Counted from the first letter of the stretch, positions 43,613 through 53,338 are shown. The stretch is DNA of 64,000 nucleotides from Candidatus Defluviicoccus seviourii (GCA_900609035.2 UXAT02000006.1:42651-106650), one strand, 5' to 3'. A program made the numbers and translations. The notes: generated by a model from the letters alone, not told the origin.

Positions 43613-45795
43613 TCATCTGCGAGCCGGACGAGAAACCGGCGCGGATCCTGATCGTCGAAGACGATGGCGTCACCCGCCGTGTGGTCCGGCGCGCGCTGCA
43701 GTACGCCGGCTACCTGGTCGCGGAGGCGGCCGACGGCGTTGCCGGTCTCGACCTCGTTCAGACGTTTCAGCCGGATATCGTGCTGCTCGACATCTGCATG
43801 CCGCGCATGGACGGTTTCGAGATGTGCGCGGCGGTGCGGCGTCTGCCGCGGTGCGATCACATTCCGGTCGTCATGTTCACCGGTCTTGAGGACCCGCATT
43901 CGATCAGCCGCGCCTTTGAAGCCGGCGCGACCACGTTTGTTACCAAGCCGATCGACACCCTCAACCTGACCCATCGGCTGCGCTACATCGTCCGCTCCAA
44001 GCAGCTGGGCGATACCTTGCGCGAGCGGGAATCGCAGCTCGCCCGCGCGCAGCGGATCGCCAAGCTTGGCTACTGGACGTGGGATGCGACCAGCCGGACG
44101 GCTACGCTCTCGAACGGCATCCGCGAGGTGTTTGGCTTGGCCCACACCTGCGATGCCTTGAGCTTTGCCGCCTTTCTCCGCCTGGTCCATCCGGACGATC
44201 GTCTGGCCGTCAAGAACACCATCAAGTGCGGCATCGAAGCGGGACGCCCCGTCAGCTTCGAATATCGCATCATCGGCGACGATGGGAGCCGGCGCGTTAT
44301 ATTCCAGGATAACGAGATCGTCGATGACGAGCGCGGCGAGGCCCGCCTGATCGGCATTTGCCAGGATGTGACCGAGCGCCGCGACGCCGAGAACCGCATC
44401 CAGCACCTCGCCTACTTCGACGTGCTGACCGGACTGCCGAACCGTGCCCTGTTCAAGGACCTTCTCGAGCGGACGCTGGCCGAGGCAAGCCGGCATGGCC
44501 GGCTGGCGGCGCTGCTGCTGCTCGACATCGATCATTTCAAGCGCATCAACGACACGCTCGGCTACGAGGGCGGCGACCGAATGCTGCTCGAGATCGCGGA
44601 AAGGCTGGCCGCAAGCCTGCGCGCAGGCGATCTCGTCTGCCGCGATGATGTCGACCTCTCCGGCTGCAGCTTGAGCGAGTTCGTCAGCCCGTCCTTGTCG
44701 CGGCCGGGCGGCGACGAATTCGTCATCCTTCTGAACGACATCCGTCGCCCGGAGGATGCGGCCAAGGCCGCGCAGCGGGCCGCCGCGGCGCTGAACGCCG
44801 TGTTCGGTATTGACGGTCACGAAGTCAGCATCACCGCCAGCATCGGCATCAGCGTCTATCCCGTGGACGGCAAGACGCCCGACCACCTTTTGCGCAGCGC
44901 CGAAGCGGCGATGTACGACGCCAAGGAGCAGGGCCGCAACAGCTACAAGTTTTTCACCACCACGCTCAATGAGCGCGCCCGCAAGCGTTTCACCCTCGAA
45001 AACGCGCTGCGGCGGGCCATTGATCGTGACGAATTCAAGCTCGTGTATCAGCCGCAGATCGATCTTGCGGCGCGGCGCGTGACCGGTGTTGAAGCGCTGC
45101 TGCGCCTGCAGACGGCGGAACTCGGCTTCGTCTCCCCGGCAGACTTCATTCCAGTCGCCGAGGAAACCGGCTTGATCCTGCCGATCGGTGACTGGGTGCT
45201 CAACGAGGCGGCGCGCCAAGCCGTGGCGTGGCAGGCCGCCGGTCTGCCCAAGCTGCGGATGGCGATCAACGTTTCGCCGGCACAGTTCCGCCAGCGCGGA
45301 TTCGCGTCCCACATCGCCGCCATCCTCGATCGCGCCGGCGTCGACAAACGCCAAGTCGAGCTGGAACTGACCGAAAGTGTGCTGATCGACAACACGAGTG
45401 CGTGCGCAGAGACGCTCAACGAGCTGGCCGAACTCGGCGTGATGATCGCCATCGACGACTTCGGCACCGGCTACTCATCGCTCAACTACCTGCGCCGGTT
45501 TCCCTTGAGTGCGCTCAAGATCGATCGCTCGTTTGTCAGCGACATTTGCGACGACGCCGACGATGCTGCCATCGTCAAGGCGGTGATCGCCCTCGCCCAC
45601 AATCTGCGCTTGCGGGTGGTCGCGGAAGGCGTCGAAACCATGGCGCAGCTCGCCTTCCTGTTGTCGCGCGGCTGCGAGGAGGCGCAAGGCTTCCTGTTCA
45701 GCCGCCCGGTCGATCCGAACGCGCTTGCAGAGTGGTTGCCAAAGGTTCCCATCGCACTGCCGCGCTGGCCGCAGCGCGCCGGCATCGAGGACTGA
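43591..45795 (+). CDS. REC-PAS-GGDEF-EAL cyclic-di-GMP protein
   Basis: A 734-residue signalling protein. REC is at about 16-135 with the phospho-acceptor D67 (IVLLDICMPRMDG) and the conserved Lys of FVTKPID. PAS is at about 150-265 (WTWDATSRTATLS, FEYRIIGDDGS). GGDEF is at about 270-455 with an intact GGDEF at 373-377 but a roughly 17-residue insertion just before it (DLSGCSLSEFVSPSLS) and no RxxD inhibitory site. EAL is at about 470-715 with EALLRL near 500 and AIDDFGTGYSSL. Both synthesis and breakdown of c-di-GMP are possible. The upstream Hpt gene overlaps. Confidence 0.93.
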   Translation: MRANPAVIICEPDEKPARILIVEDDGVTRRVVRRALQYAGYLVAEAADGVAGLDLVQTFQPDIVLLDICMPRMDGFEMCAAVRRLPRCDHIPVVMFTGLEDPHSISRAFEAGATTFVTKPIDTLNLTHRLRYIVRSKQLGDTLRERESQLARAQRIAKLGYWTWDATSRTATLSNGIREVFGLAHTCDALSFAAFLRLVHPDDRLAVKNTIKCGIEAGRPVSFEYRIIGDDGSRRVIFQDNEIVDDERGEARLIGICQDVTERRDAENRIQHLAYFDVLTGLPNRALFKDLLERTLAEASRHGRLAALLLLDIDHFKRINDTLGYEGGDRMLLEIAERLAASLRAGDLVCRDDVDLSGCSLSEFVSPSLSRPGGDEFVILLNDIRRPEDAAKAAQRAAAALNAVFGIDGHEVSITASIGISVYPVDGKTPDHLLRSAEAAMYDAKEQGRNSYKFFTTTLNERARKRFTLENALRRAIDRDEFKLVYQPQIDLAARRVTGVEALLRLQTAELGFVSPADFIPVAEETGLILPIGDWVLNEAARQAVAWQAAGLPKLRMAINVSPAQFRQRGFASHIAAILDRAGVDKRQVELELTESVLIDNTSACAETLNELAELGVMIAIDDFGTGYSSLNYLRRFPLSALKIDRSFVSDICDDADDAAIVKAVIALAHNLRLRVVAEGVETMAQLAFLLSRGCEEAQGFLFSRPVDPNALAEWLPKVPIALPRWPQRAGIED

Positions 45796-45817
45796 GCGCG
45801 AGGGCCGAAGGCCGGCG

Positions 45818-46024
45818 CTACCCCACCCGCGAACCGACCTTGATGACGACCTGGTACTGGCTGACCTTGCCGTCCTGAATATTGCCGCGGATTTCCTGCA
45901 CCTCGAACCAACCGAGATTGGGGCTGCTTGCTGCCGCTGCCCCGATCGCGTTGGTGATGGCGTCCGAAATGCTCGTCGGAGACGTGCCGACGATTTCAAC
46001 CTTGGTGAAGACGGCGTTTGCCAT
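45818..46024 (-). CDS. Dodecin
   Basis: A 68-residue protein of exactly dodecin size. VFTKVEIVGTSPTSISDAI is the first strand and helix, and NLGWFEVQEIRGNI holds the Trp that stacks on the flavin and the Arg-Gly turn. Dodecins form 12-mers that store flavins or CoA. The gene stands alone and converges on the GGDEF-EAL gene. Confidence 0.92.
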   Translation of the reverse strand: MANAVFTKVEIVGTSPTSISDAITNAIGAAAASSPNLGWFEVQEIRGNIQDGKVSQYQVVIKVGSRVG

Positions 46025-46231
46025 CGGCGGTTCTCCTTTGCGCGAGATGAAGGGCGAGGCGCGACGCGGGCCTCGGGAGTCAAACCGCTTGAGTATGTAG
46101 CCCAGCGCCGAAAGGTTGCAAACCGTTCTCAAAGTGCCCCGGCCGGAAGCGCCGTAAAAACAACCTTAAGACGACCCATGTAAGACTACTGCCTCCGTAA
46201 ACGTGTTTTCTGCACGGGAGGCAGCAGGCCC

Positions 46232-46972
46232 ATGCACGTCGCCCAAGGTTTGCTTCGGCGACCGGCCATGGCAGCGCTTGCCGCTGCCCTCTCGACCGTG
46301 CTGCCGCTACCTGTCGCCGCGTTGAACGAAGGTGCGGGACGCAGCTGGGAACAGCCGACGGCAGCCGATCCCAGTTTCTTCGCCAGCATCGAGACCCGCT
46401 CTGCCGACCTGACGCCGGTTGCCAAGTGGCGGGCGGTGCTGGATCGCTACACCTCCGACCGCACTGGCGCTTGCCCTGCCGGTACTGTTTGCCCGGAACG
46501 CGCCTGGCCGGAGCGCGCCTGGTCAGAGTTGGTAGCGGCACTCAGACCGCTCGCTCCAACAGCGCAGCTGCAACGGGTGACGGCGGCGCTGAACGCCACG
46601 GCTTATGTCACCGACCGCGCAAACTGGGGGGTGAGTGACTATTGGCAGACGCCGGCCGAGTTCATCGGCCGCGGCGGCGACTGCGAGGACTTCGCGATCG
46701 CGAAGTACCTGGCCCTGCGCGAAGCGGGCTGGACGGCGGAAGACTTGCGCATTGCCGTCGTCACGGACGAAAGGCGCGATGTCGCGCACGCGGTGCTGAT
46801 CGCGTCGCATGCGGGGAAGGCGTTGGTGCTCGACAATTTGAATGACGACGTCATCGAGGCCCGAGCCGTGCACCACTACCGGCCCGTATTCTCGGTAAGC
46901 GAAACGGCTTGGTGGTGGCATCGCCCCGCGCCTGTTCGGCACGCAGGCGGAGCCACGCCTGCGAGCAGGTAG
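46232..46972 (+). CDS. BTLCP periplasmic cysteine protease, LapG-like
   Basis: A 246-residue protein with a signal peptide ending near residue 30. It is a bacterial transglutaminase-like cysteine peptidase with the triad C151 (GRGGDCEDFAIAKY), H186 (DVAHAVLI) and D201 (LVLDNL). LapG of this family cuts large RTX adhesins from the outer membrane and is restrained by c-di-GMP-bound LapD. A GGDEF-EAL gene lies 0.4 kb upstream and a type I exporter 2 kb downstream. An internal direct repeat gives PERAW twice near residue 88. Confidence 0.87.
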   Translation: MHVAQGLLRRPAMAALAAALSTVLPLPVAALNEGAGRSWEQPTAADPSFFASIETRSADLTPVAKWRAVLDRYTSDRTGACPAGTVCPERAWPERAWSELVAALRPLAPTAQLQRVTAALNATAYVTDRANWGVSDYWQTPAEFIGRGGDCEDFAIAKYLALREAGWTAEDLRIAVVTDERRDVAHAVLIASHAGKALVLDNLNDDVIEARAVHHYRPVFSVSETAWWWHRPAPVRHAGGATPASR

Positions 46973-46977
46973 GCCGC

Positions 46978-47040
46978 CGCGCCCGCGAGCCGCCAAGCCG
47001 ACGCGCCCGCAAGCCGCCAAGCCGGCGCTCCCGCGCTGGG
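46978..47040. repeat. 24-base tandem repeat, 2.5 units
   Basis: CGCGCCCGCGAGCCGCCAAG plus CCGA is repeated directly with two changes, followed by a partial third unit. It lies just after the LapG-like stop codon, in the spacer before the glucosidase gene. Confidence 0.75.
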
Positions 47041-47131
47041 AGGGGTGGGCGGATGCAGCGCGAGCGACTACTATCACCGCCAGCGCGGACAGGGCCGCGC
47101 ACCCGGTTCTTTACAAGGGGCGAGGCGGCCA

Positions 47132-48724
47132 ATGAGCGAATGGTGGCGAGGCGCCGTCATCTACCAGATCTACCCGCGCAGCTTCCGCGATACGAACGGC
47201 GACGGAATCGGCGACCTTGCCGGCATCATCGAGGGCCTGGACTACATTGCCGCCCTCGGTGTCGATGGCATCTGGCTATCGCCGATCTTTCTCTCGCCAA
47301 TGAAGGACTTCGGCTACGACGTCGCCGATTATTGCGCTGTCGATCCGGTTTTCGGCTCGCTCGATGACCTCGACCGCCTGGTCGCCCGTGCGCACACGCT
47401 GGGCCTCAAGGTGATCCTCGATCAGGTCTACTCGCATTCGTCGGACCAGCATCCCTGGTTCGAGGAGAGCCGGCAGAGCCGCGACAATCCGAAGGCGGAC
47501 TGGTACGTCTGGGCCGATCCGAAGCCGGATGGCACACCGCCCAATAATTGGCTCGCCGTATTCGGCGGACCGGCTTGGGATTGGGAGCCGCGCCGGCGCC
47601 AGTACTACTTCCACAATTTCCTCAAGGAGCAGCCGGATCTCAATTTCCACACGCAGGCGGTGCAGGACGCGGTCCTGGCTGCGGCGCAGTTCTGGCTCGA
47701 TCGCGGCATCGACGGCTTTCGCATCGATGTCGCCAACTTCTTCGCCCACGATGCCATGCTGCGCGACAACCCGCCTTCGTTCCATCCGGCGCCGGACAAG
47801 CCCTACTGGCTGCAGCGGCCGCTCTACACCCGCAACCGGCCGGAGACGCTAGCCTTCGTCGCCCGATTCCGTGCGCTCATCGATCGCTATGCCGAGCGGA
47901 TGGCGGTCGCGGAAATCGCCGCCGAGGACCAGATCGGCACCATGGTCGCCTACACCGATGGGCCGGACCGCTACCACACCGCCTACAGCTTCGCCTTTCT
48001 GCACGACGCGCCGAACCCGCGGGCGATCCGCGCCGGGGTCGAGCGGATGCTGGCGGCGTCCCGCACCGCCTGGCCGTCGTGGTCGTTCAGCAACCATGAT
48101 GTCGTCCGGTCGGTCTCCCGCTATGCCGACGACGCCGACCGCAAGGCTCGCGCCCGGCTGCTGATCGCGGTCTTGAGCACGCTGCGCGGCACGGCGTTTC
48201 TCTATCAGGGCGAGGAACTGGGCCTGCCGCAGGCGCACGTGCCTTACGATCGCCTGCAGGATCCGGAAGGCAAGGCGTTCTGGCCGCGGCACAAGGGCCG
48301 CGATGGGGCACGCACGCCACTCCCCTGGCGCACCGATGCGCCGCACGCTGGCTTCTCCACCGCCGAGCCGTGGCTGCCGGTGGACCGCGCCCACGTGAAT
48401 TTGGCGGTCGATGGGCAGAATGCGGACGACGGCTCGGTGCTGAACTTCACCCGCCACTTCCTCGCCTGGCGGCAACGGCAGCCGGCGCTGAAGGTAGGCG
48501 ACATCCGCTTTCTCGATGCGCCCGAAACCGTGCTCGCCTTCGAGCGCACCTGCGCCGAGCAACGCCTGCTGCTGGCGTTCAACTTTGGGCTTACACCTGC
48601 AACGGTGCCTTTGCCGGTCCCCGGTTCGCTCCGCGTCCTGCCGGTGCCGGGGATGAACGGAACGTGGAACGGAACCGCCGCTGCGATCCCGGCCTTGAGC
48701 GGTATGATCGCTGTTGTTGACTAG
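47132..48724 (+). CDS. GH13 alpha-glucosidase / oligo-1,6-glucosidase type
   Basis: A 530-residue enzyme starting MSEWWRGAVIYQIYPRSF. The conserved GH13 regions are present: ILDQVYSHSSDQHPWF (region I), GFRIDVANFF with the nucleophile Asp (II), MAVAEIAAE with the acid Glu (III) and FSNHDVVR (IV). The QPDLNFH stretch marks the exo-acting alpha-glucosidase/trehalose-hydrolase branch. A C-terminal beta domain follows. It cleaves terminal alpha-glucose from short oligosaccharides or sucrose; the exact substrate is undecided. It stands alone. Confidence 0.92.
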   Translation: MSEWWRGAVIYQIYPRSFRDTNGDGIGDLAGIIEGLDYIAALGVDGIWLSPIFLSPMKDFGYDVADYCAVDPVFGSLDDLDRLVARAHTLGLKVILDQVYSHSSDQHPWFEESRQSRDNPKADWYVWADPKPDGTPPNNWLAVFGGPAWDWEPRRRQYYFHNFLKEQPDLNFHTQAVQDAVLAAAQFWLDRGIDGFRIDVANFFAHDAMLRDNPPSFHPAPDKPYWLQRPLYTRNRPETLAFVARFRALIDRYAERMAVAEIAAEDQIGTMVAYTDGPDRYHTAYSFAFLHDAPNPRAIRAGVERMLAASRTAWPSWSFSNHDVVRSVSRYADDADRKARARLLIAVLSTLRGTAFLYQGEELGLPQAHVPYDRLQDPEGKAFWPRHKGRDGARTPLPWRTDAPHAGFSTAEPWLPVDRAHVNLAVDGQNADDGSVLNFTRHFLAWRQRQPALKVGDIRFLDAPETVLAFERTCAEQRLLLAFNFGLTPATVPLPVPGSLRVLPVPGMNGTWNGTAAAIPALSGMIAVVD

Positions 48725-49122
48725 ACAGGCCCAGGCGAGAGGGGTCGGGGCGCGACCGGTGCCAATCATCCGCGCGCATGAGGTCCGGAAAACGCACAGA
48801 TGGCGCGACTGCTCCCACGTTGGAGGTGTCCTCCATTCACGGTTTCGAAGTCCTGAGATTAGGAACGCCGGCGCCGAAGCGGAACGGAAGCGGATTGTTC
48901 GCAGCCGGCAACTCGTTTATGCTGCACGGGTTGTCGGGAGTGCGTCGCCGTTCGCCGGAGGATGGTTGGGGCGAAAGTTTGCTTGAGTTGCGGCGCTTGA
49001 GAGTCCAGCCGACAGCGGAACGCACGGTAGCTCGAAGCTGCCGGCGTGCAGTGGGTCCGTCCGGTCCCGCCTCAGTGTGCATCTGGGAAGACGTCGTCTT
49101 TTTTTCGTCTTAATCTTGCGAT
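48725..49122. other. Intergenic region, no gene recognised
   Basis: About 400 bases upstream of the type I exporter gene. The only structure noted is a short TGGAGG-TGT-CCTCCA hairpin at 48821-48835. An open frame crosses the region but has no domain, no ribosome-binding site and arginine-rich composition, so it was not called. The exporter promoter is probably here. Confidence 0.5.
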
Positions 49123-50898
49123 ATGGCGCGGCAAATGGCTCAGCTCCACAGCAATCCGCTGCAAAACGCGCTGAAGGAATGCCGAAACGGCCTGCCGATG
49201 GTGGCCGCCTTCAGCTTCTTCATCAACATCCTTGTCCTGACCTCGCCGCTCTACATGCTGCAGATTTACGATCGCGTGCTCGGCAGCGGTCGGGTCGAGA
49301 CACTGGTATTCTTGACACTGCTGGCGACGCTAGCGCTCTTCATTATGGGTCTGCTCGATGCCATCCGTGGTCGCCTGGTCGGCCGCATCGGCCGCTGGTT
49401 CGAGCGGAAGCTGTCGCCGGAGCTGATCGGGGCCAGCCTGCGCGGATCGTTGTTCGGCCTGCCGGTGGGAGCGCAGTCTTTGCGCGATCTGGGCCAGATC
49501 CGCGCCTTCCTTGCCGGCCCCGGCGTCACTGCCATTTTCGACTCGCCCTGGGTGCCCATCTTCATCACCGTCATCTGGGTGATGCATCCGGTTCTAGGAA
49601 TGCTGGCGCTCGGATCGGCGATCGTCTTGTTCCTGATCGCGATCGCCAACGAGTATGCCTGCCGCGACCCACTGAAGAGCGCGGCCAAGCTCTCGATCGC
49701 CACCCATCAACAGGCCGACCTCGCCATCCGCAATGCCGACGTGTTCCAGGCGATGGGCATGCTGCCGGGCTTCCTCGTCAACTGGCACCGGCAGAACGAT
49801 ACCGCTCTCGAGCTGCAGCTGAAGGCGACCGATCGCTCGGCCGCGCTAATCGGCTTTTCGAAGTTCACGCGCATGTTCGTGCAGACGCTCATCCTTGGCG
49901 TGGGCGCCTACCTGGTCTTGAAGATGCAGCTGACGCCAGGTGGCATGATTGCGGCATCGATCCTGCTGGGCCGGGCGCTGGCGCCGGTCGAGCAGGCGAT
50001 CGGCGCTTGGCGCACACTCGTCAGTGCGCGCGATTCCTACCAGCGCCTGAAGGGCCTGCTTGAGCGGCTGCCGCCGCCGCTCGAGTCGATGCCGCTGCCG
50101 GCGCCGAAAGGTCGGCTCGCGTTGGAAAACGTGTTCTACGTCCCGCGCGGGCGCGACGTCGCCGTACTGAACGGGGTCAGCTTCGTCATCGAGGCCGGAG
50201 AAGCGGTCGGCATCGTCGGCCCGTCTGCTGCCGGCAAATCGAGCTTGTGCAAGATCATGGTCGGCTCTTGGGCGCCAACCCGCGGCCACGCGCGGCTCGA
50301 CGGCGCCGACCTGTTCATGTGGCGCGCCGAGGAGCTCGGCCCCCACGTCGGCTATCTGCCACAGGACGTCGAGCTGTTCGGCGGCACCGTGAAGGACAAC
50401 ATCGCGCGACTTTCGCCCGACGGCGATCCGCAGTTGGTCGTGGAAGCGGCCATGACGGCGGGCGTGCACGAGATGATCCTGCGCTTTCCCGCCGGCTATG
50501 AAACCGAGATCGGCGAGGGCGGGTCGTACCTCTCCGGCGGCCAGCGCCAGCGGATCGGGCTGGCGCGAGCACTCTACGGCAAACCGCGCCTGATCGTGCT
50601 GGACGAACCGAATGCGAGCCTGGACAGCGAGGGCGAGGAATCCCTGATTGGCGCCATCCGCGCCGCCAAGGGATGGGGCGCCACGGTCATTCTGGTCGCG
50701 CACCAGCCACGCATTCTCGGTCCCGTCGACAAAATCCTGCTCCTGCGCAATGGCCGCGTCGAAATGTTCGGCCCGCGCGACGAGATCTTCGCAAAGCTGC
50801 GGCCGACACGAGTCGGACCGGCGACCGATGGTCGGCCGCGGATTGCCGATCGGCCACCATCTGCACCTTCGGTCGGCCGCGGCGGCTCTGCAGGTTAG
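49123..50898 (+). CDS. Type I secretion ABC transporter, PrtD/LapB-like
   Basis: A 591-residue permease-ATPase. The membrane domain starts without a C39-like domain (MVAAFSFFINILVLTSPLYM, YDRVLGSGRVETL is the PrtD hallmark). The ATPase domain has Walker A GPSAAGKSS, the Q-loop YLPQDVELF, the signature LSGGQRQR and Walker B LIVLDEPNASLD. The C-terminal tail is long and Gly/Pro-rich. It exports RTX proteins, proteases or adhesins with the HlyD-type gene 19 bases downstream. No substrate or TolC gene is in view. Confidence 0.93.
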   Translation: MARQMAQLHSNPLQNALKECRNGLPMVAAFSFFINILVLTSPLYMLQIYDRVLGSGRVETLVFLTLLATLALFIMGLLDAIRGRLVGRIGRWFERKLSPELIGASLRGSLFGLPVGAQSLRDLGQIRAFLAGPGVTAIFDSPWVPIFITVIWVMHPVLGMLALGSAIVLFLIAIANEYACRDPLKSAAKLSIATHQQADLAIRNADVFQAMGMLPGFLVNWHRQNDTALELQLKATDRSAALIGFSKFTRMFVQTLILGVGAYLVLKMQLTPGGMIAASILLGRALAPVEQAIGAWRTLVSARDSYQRLKGLLERLPPPLESMPLPAPKGRLALENVFYVPRGRDVAVLNGVSFVIEAGEAVGIVGPSAAGKSSLCKIMVGSWAPTRGHARLDGADLFMWRAEELGPHVGYLPQDVELFGGTVKDNIARLSPDGDPQLVVEAAMTAGVHEMILRFPAGYETEIGEGGSYLSGGQRQRIGLARALYGKPRLIVLDEPNASLDSEGEESLIGAIRAAKGWGATVILVAHQPRILGPVDKILLLRNGRVEMFGPRDEIFAKLRPTRVGPATDGRPRIADRPPSAPSVGRGGSAG

Positions 50899-50917
50899 AG
50901 ACTAAAGGAAGGCAAGC

Positions 50918-52300
50918 ATGGCTGGAGAACTTCAAGTCGCCGGCAGCAACAAGCTGCCCGATGTCGTCCGCAGCCACAGAGACGGTATCCGGCTGGAGCC
51001 GCTGCCGCCGCTGCATCACGACCTGCGTCCTTCGGCGTGGATCGGTATTGCCACCGTGATCGTCTTTTTCGTCATCGGCGGCGGCTGGGCGGCGACGGCA
51101 CCGCTATCGGGCGCCATCATTGCCGGTGGCCTCGTCAGCCCGGAAAGCAGCCGACAGACGGTGCAGCATCTCGAAGGCGGCATCATCCGCGAGATCCGCG
51201 TCCGCGAGGGCGATCAGGTCGAAGCGGGGCAGCCGCTCGTGACCCTGCAGGACGTGAGCGCGAAATCGGACTTGGGTACGCTGACGACGCGCCTGCGCGC
51301 ACTGGCAGCAACCGAGGCGCGGCTGCGGGCGGAGCGTCTCGACGGTGATACCATCAATTTCGACCACACCTCGCTCACCGACCGCAAGGATCCCGAGGTC
51401 CGCGCCGCGATCGAGCAGCAGATCCATCAGTTCAAGACGCGCCGCGCCAATGATCAATCGCAAGCGTCCATTCTCACCCAGCGCATTGCCCAGCTGCAGA
51501 AGCAGATCGACGGCGCCGAACAACAGTTGGTCGGCGTCCGCCGGCAGAAGGACCTGATCCGCGAGGAGTTGCGAGGGGTCAAAGAGCTGTTCGAGAAAGG
51601 CTACGAGCGCAAGCCGCGCCTCCTCGAACTGCAGCGAACGGAAGCGGGCCTGCTCGGCACCGAGGGCGAGCTGCAGTCCCGCGTTGCGCGCAGCCTCGAG
51701 CAGATTGGTGAGACCCGGCTGGAAATCAACAACATCCGGGTCACGCGCATGGAGGAGGTCGACAAGGAGCTGACCGACGTCCTCGCCAAGCGCAACGAGA
51801 TCGAACAACAAATCCAGCAAAGTCAGGATCGGCTCACGCGCACCCAAATCGTCGCCCCCGTCGCCGGCACCGTGCTGGACATCCGCTACAAGACGCCGGG
51901 TGGCGTTATTCGTCCTGGTGACCCGGTTCTCGACATCGTTCCCGCCAAAGACAAGCTGATCGTTGACGCCGTCTTGAAGCCGCAGGACATCGACGAAGTG
52001 CGCCCAAAGATGCGGGGCTATGTCGTGTTTCCGGCCTACTCGCAGCGAACGATGATGCGCGTGCCGGCGGTCGTCGAAACCGTGTCGGCTGACGTCCTGA
52101 CCGATCAGCGCAGCGGCGAGCGTCACTACAAGGTCAAGGTCTCGATCGATCGCGACGAGCTGACGCGGCTCGATCCGCAGATCGAACTCGTCGCCGGCAT
52201 GCCGGCCGAGGTCTACATCACGACCACCGAACGCACGCTCCTCCAGTATGTCCTGAAGCCGTTCCTGCAGGTGGTCGAACACAGCATCCGCGAGAGCTGA
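50918..52300 (+). CDS. HlyD-family membrane fusion protein, PrtE-like
   Basis: A 460-residue periplasmic adaptor. One membrane helix (WIGIATVIVFFVIGGGWAAT) is followed by GGIIREIRVREGDQVEAGQP (first lipoyl half), a long coiled coil of about 200 residues, the second lipoyl half VAPVAGTVLDIRYKTPGGVI and a beta domain with VEVPAY-like PAYSQRT and GMPAEVYI. It links the ABC protein to a TolC-type channel. It is 19 bases downstream of the ABC gene. Confidence 0.94.
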   Translation: MAGELQVAGSNKLPDVVRSHRDGIRLEPLPPLHHDLRPSAWIGIATVIVFFVIGGGWAATAPLSGAIIAGGLVSPESSRQTVQHLEGGIIREIRVREGDQVEAGQPLVTLQDVSAKSDLGTLTTRLRALAATEARLRAERLDGDTINFDHTSLTDRKDPEVRAAIEQQIHQFKTRRANDQSQASILTQRIAQLQKQIDGAEQQLVGVRRQKDLIREELRGVKELFEKGYERKPRLLELQRTEAGLLGTEGELQSRVARSLEQIGETRLEINNIRVTRMEEVDKELTDVLAKRNEIEQQIQQSQDRLTRTQIVAPVAGTVLDIRYKTPGGVIRPGDPVLDIVPAKDKLIVDAVLKPQDIDEVRPKMRGYVVFPAYSQRTMMRVPAVVETVSADVLTDQRSGERHYKVKVSIDRDELTRLDPQIELVAGMPAEVYITTTERTLLQYVLKPFLQVVEHSIRES

Positions 52301-52367
52301 TCCCGCTACCGCCGGCCGGCAAGCAACGACGGCGCTTGGCGGCAACGGCAGCGCCCTCAACGGGCCG

Positions 52368-53078
52368 TCAAGCCTGGAAGGGGAACCGCGCGCAGAGGCG
52401 GAACGGGGCGGCGCGGCTCTCCTGGCGGAACAGGCAGATCGCGTCGACCGCCCAGGGCCCATCGGTCAATGCCGGCCCCAGGTATTGCTCAAGGGCGGTC
52501 AGCAGACGGTCGCGCTCGCTGGCTTCGAGCCGGGTCGTCAGCGTCATGTGGAATTGCCACGCATCGAAGACGTAAGGATAGCCCCAGCGTCCAAGGAGCT
52601 GATCCTGGCGCGGCGTCAGCCCGGCGGCGCGGCGCTGTTCGAGTTCCGCAATGCTCGGTGGCTGGCGAAAATCATCAAACTCCACGACCGCGGCATCGGC
52701 GAGCGACTGCAATGCGGCCGACGGCTGATCCGGAACAAGGGCAATGAACCCGCCGAGCGAGCCTGGGACAAGGCGCGGGGCGAGGAAGGCAGCGCGCCTT
52801 TTGGCGAAGGCGGCTGCGCGTGATGCGAGTTCGCGCGGGCTCCGTCCGGATACCAGGAAGAACGGCGCCTTCAACGTCGCATGAAAGCCGTAACGGGCGG
52901 CATCTGCCGTGATTTCGGCAAGGCGCGCGGACGAGAAACCGGCGATCAGCGGCTGCTCGATCCGCTGCCCGGTTGCGGCATCGCGGCCCAGCCAGCGCGA
53001 CGCCAGCTGCCACAGGGCTCCCTGCGGCGGCGGTGCATAGTAGATGGCGTAACGGGGCGCGGGGCTCAAAGGATGCAC
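52368..53078 (-). CDS. DUF1045 phosphonate-metabolism protein (2H phosphoesterase-like)
   Basis: A protein of about 236 residues from a GTG start; it begins HPLSPAPRYAIYYAPPP. Two HxT motifs (YGFHATLKAPF and WQFHMTLTTRL) are spaced as in 2H phosphodiesterases. DUF1045 genes are regularly found with phn genes, often next to phnM, which is divergent here. An ATG 99 bases upstream would add residues with no family resemblance and has no ribosome-binding site. Reaction unknown; hydrolysis of a cyclic phosphate intermediate is a reasonable guess. Confidence 0.85.
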   Translation of the reverse strand: MHPLSPAPRYAIYYAPPPQGALWQLASRWLGRDAATGQRIEQPLIAGFSSARLAEITADAARYGFHATLKAPFFLVSGRSPRELASRAAAFAKRRAAFLAPRLVPGSLGGFIALVPDQPSAALQSLADAAVVEFDDFRQPPSIAELEQRRAAGLTPRQDQLLGRWGYPYVFDAWQFHMTLTTRLEASERDRLLTALEQYLGPALTDGPWAVDAICLFRQESRAAPFRLCARFPFQA

Positions 53079-53338
53079 TGGGTTCCATATCGACGCTGCG
53101 CGACCGGTCCGGAACCCTGCGTGGGCAGAGGCAAGCGACTGAAGCGCCGCTGTCGCCCGAACCGATCGCGATTTCATGTATTCTTAATAAAGAAAGCGCG
53201 TAATCCGGCACGAAGCGCTTTCCAAGTCTTCCATTCTTGTCTATTCCCTTGTCCGCCGAACGAAACGCTTTCGGGGCGCGCCGCGGCGCCCAACCGCCGC
53301 CCTCGCCGGGGGCCGGCTGGCGCGAATGGTAGCCCCTC
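53079..53338. other. Divergent intergenic region between DUF1045 and phnM
   Basis: About 260 bases up to the repeat element. It is richer in A/T around 53165-53200 (TTCTTAATAAAGAAA), where the DUF1045 promoter may lie. Together with the 115 bp repeat it makes a 427-base gap before phnM. Confidence 0.45.

Noticed and set aside
48778..49113. Open frame of 111 codons in the gap before the type I exporter gene
   Set aside because: No ribosome-binding site, no domain, arginine/serine-rich composition as expected by chance at high GC; no paralogue seen.
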